A stretch of DNA of 39,534 nt from positions 1 through 39,534 of the forward strand of contig NZ_CALJ01000089.1 in NCBI RefSeq assembly GCF_000308315.1. The letters are read 5' to 3'. The notes below the pieces were generated by a model. That model had not been told where the DNA came from. It made no database searches and saw only the letters and a list, made by a program, of their open reading frames with translations. Every line of letters begins with the position of its first letter. The stretch's first letter is position 1. Shown here one piece after another: positions 39,469 through 39,534 of the stretch. The translations under genes and the position numbers were made by a program. Origin of the DNA: Legionella tunisiensis. Lineage in GTDB: Bacteria; Pseudomonadota; Gammaproteobacteria; Legionellales; Legionellaceae.

Positions 39469-39534
39469 TTTACATATGCACTGAGAAAACTTACATAATA
39501 CAATATAAGTACTGTCGCAGCAGCAAAAGCTGCC
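39465..39534 (-). CDS. C-terminal end of an unidentified hydrophobic protein (partial)
   Basis: The last 22 codons read [20 protein letters not shown], then VK and stop; this looks like a membrane segment at a protein's C-terminus. Its TGA overlaps the hemH ATG, so the two genes are translationally coupled. Too little is present to name it. Confidence 0.5.
   Translation of the reverse strand, partial: AAFAAATVLILYYVSFLSAYVK

Overview
The window reads as a stretch of a Legionella-type gammaproteobacterial chromosome. The base composition is AT-rich. Large, effector-like proteins with eukaryotic-type domains are interleaved with typical gammaproteobacterial housekeeping genes (cytochrome oxidase assembly, hemH, cbpAM, dipZ, rimK). 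A candidate PmrA box lies between two effector-like genes. No rRNA, tRNA, CRISPR array or intact insertion sequence was seen.

Layout, left to right. (1) 1-3066: uracil catabolism (URC-type) operon, a GTP-cyclohydrolase-II-like URC1, a DUF1688/URC4 protein and uracil phosphoribosyltransferase. (2) 3235-5304: a large unrecognised protein with a central membrane hairpin. (3) 5563-6086: a secreted Cys-rich protein closed by a strong hairpin terminator. (4) 6248-8354: an MCE lipid-transport cassette (MlaE-like permease, MCE protein, PqiC-like lipoprotein) with no ATPase gene. (5) 8417-10651: a methyltransferase, an EAL-domain relic and a receiver-HPt protein whose phospho-acceptor Asp is Glu. (6) 10711-21994: two divergent effector-like genes, a roughly 480-residue possible permuted papain-fold protein on the minus strand and, after correcting three frame breaks, a roughly 3,184-residue protein with a kinase domain, ankyrin-like repeats, a long coiled coil and five further repeats. 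(7) 22118-24586: cbpA-cbpM, a BON lipoprotein and an unrecognised gene. (8) 24707-28808 (minus): dipZ and a bufferin-type operon (six-Cys precursor, MNIO enzyme, DUF2063 partner) with an internal hairpin terminator. (9) 28886-31479 (minus): umuDC with a palindrome at its promoter, and a glutathione transferase. (10) 31629-35846: cytochrome c oxidase assembly genes (DUF2909, SURF1, a small membrane protein, ctaA, ctaB, SCO1). (11) 36001-39534: a 44-bp hairpin, rimK with an aspartoacylase-like partner, a small HTH protein, hemH and the end of one more gene.

About 25 conserved genes or gene segments are split by single-frame breaks. Nearly all lie in A/T homopolymers and are repaired by adding one base, including in genes that are very unlikely to be dead (hemH, upp, SURF1, SCO1, cbpA). 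I therefore treat them as sequence-accuracy artefacts and annotate the reconstructed genes, stating each break. The regions of most interest are the giant kinase protein and its divergent neighbour under a PmrA-like box, the bufferin operon, the umuDC operator, and the ATPase-less MCE cassette.
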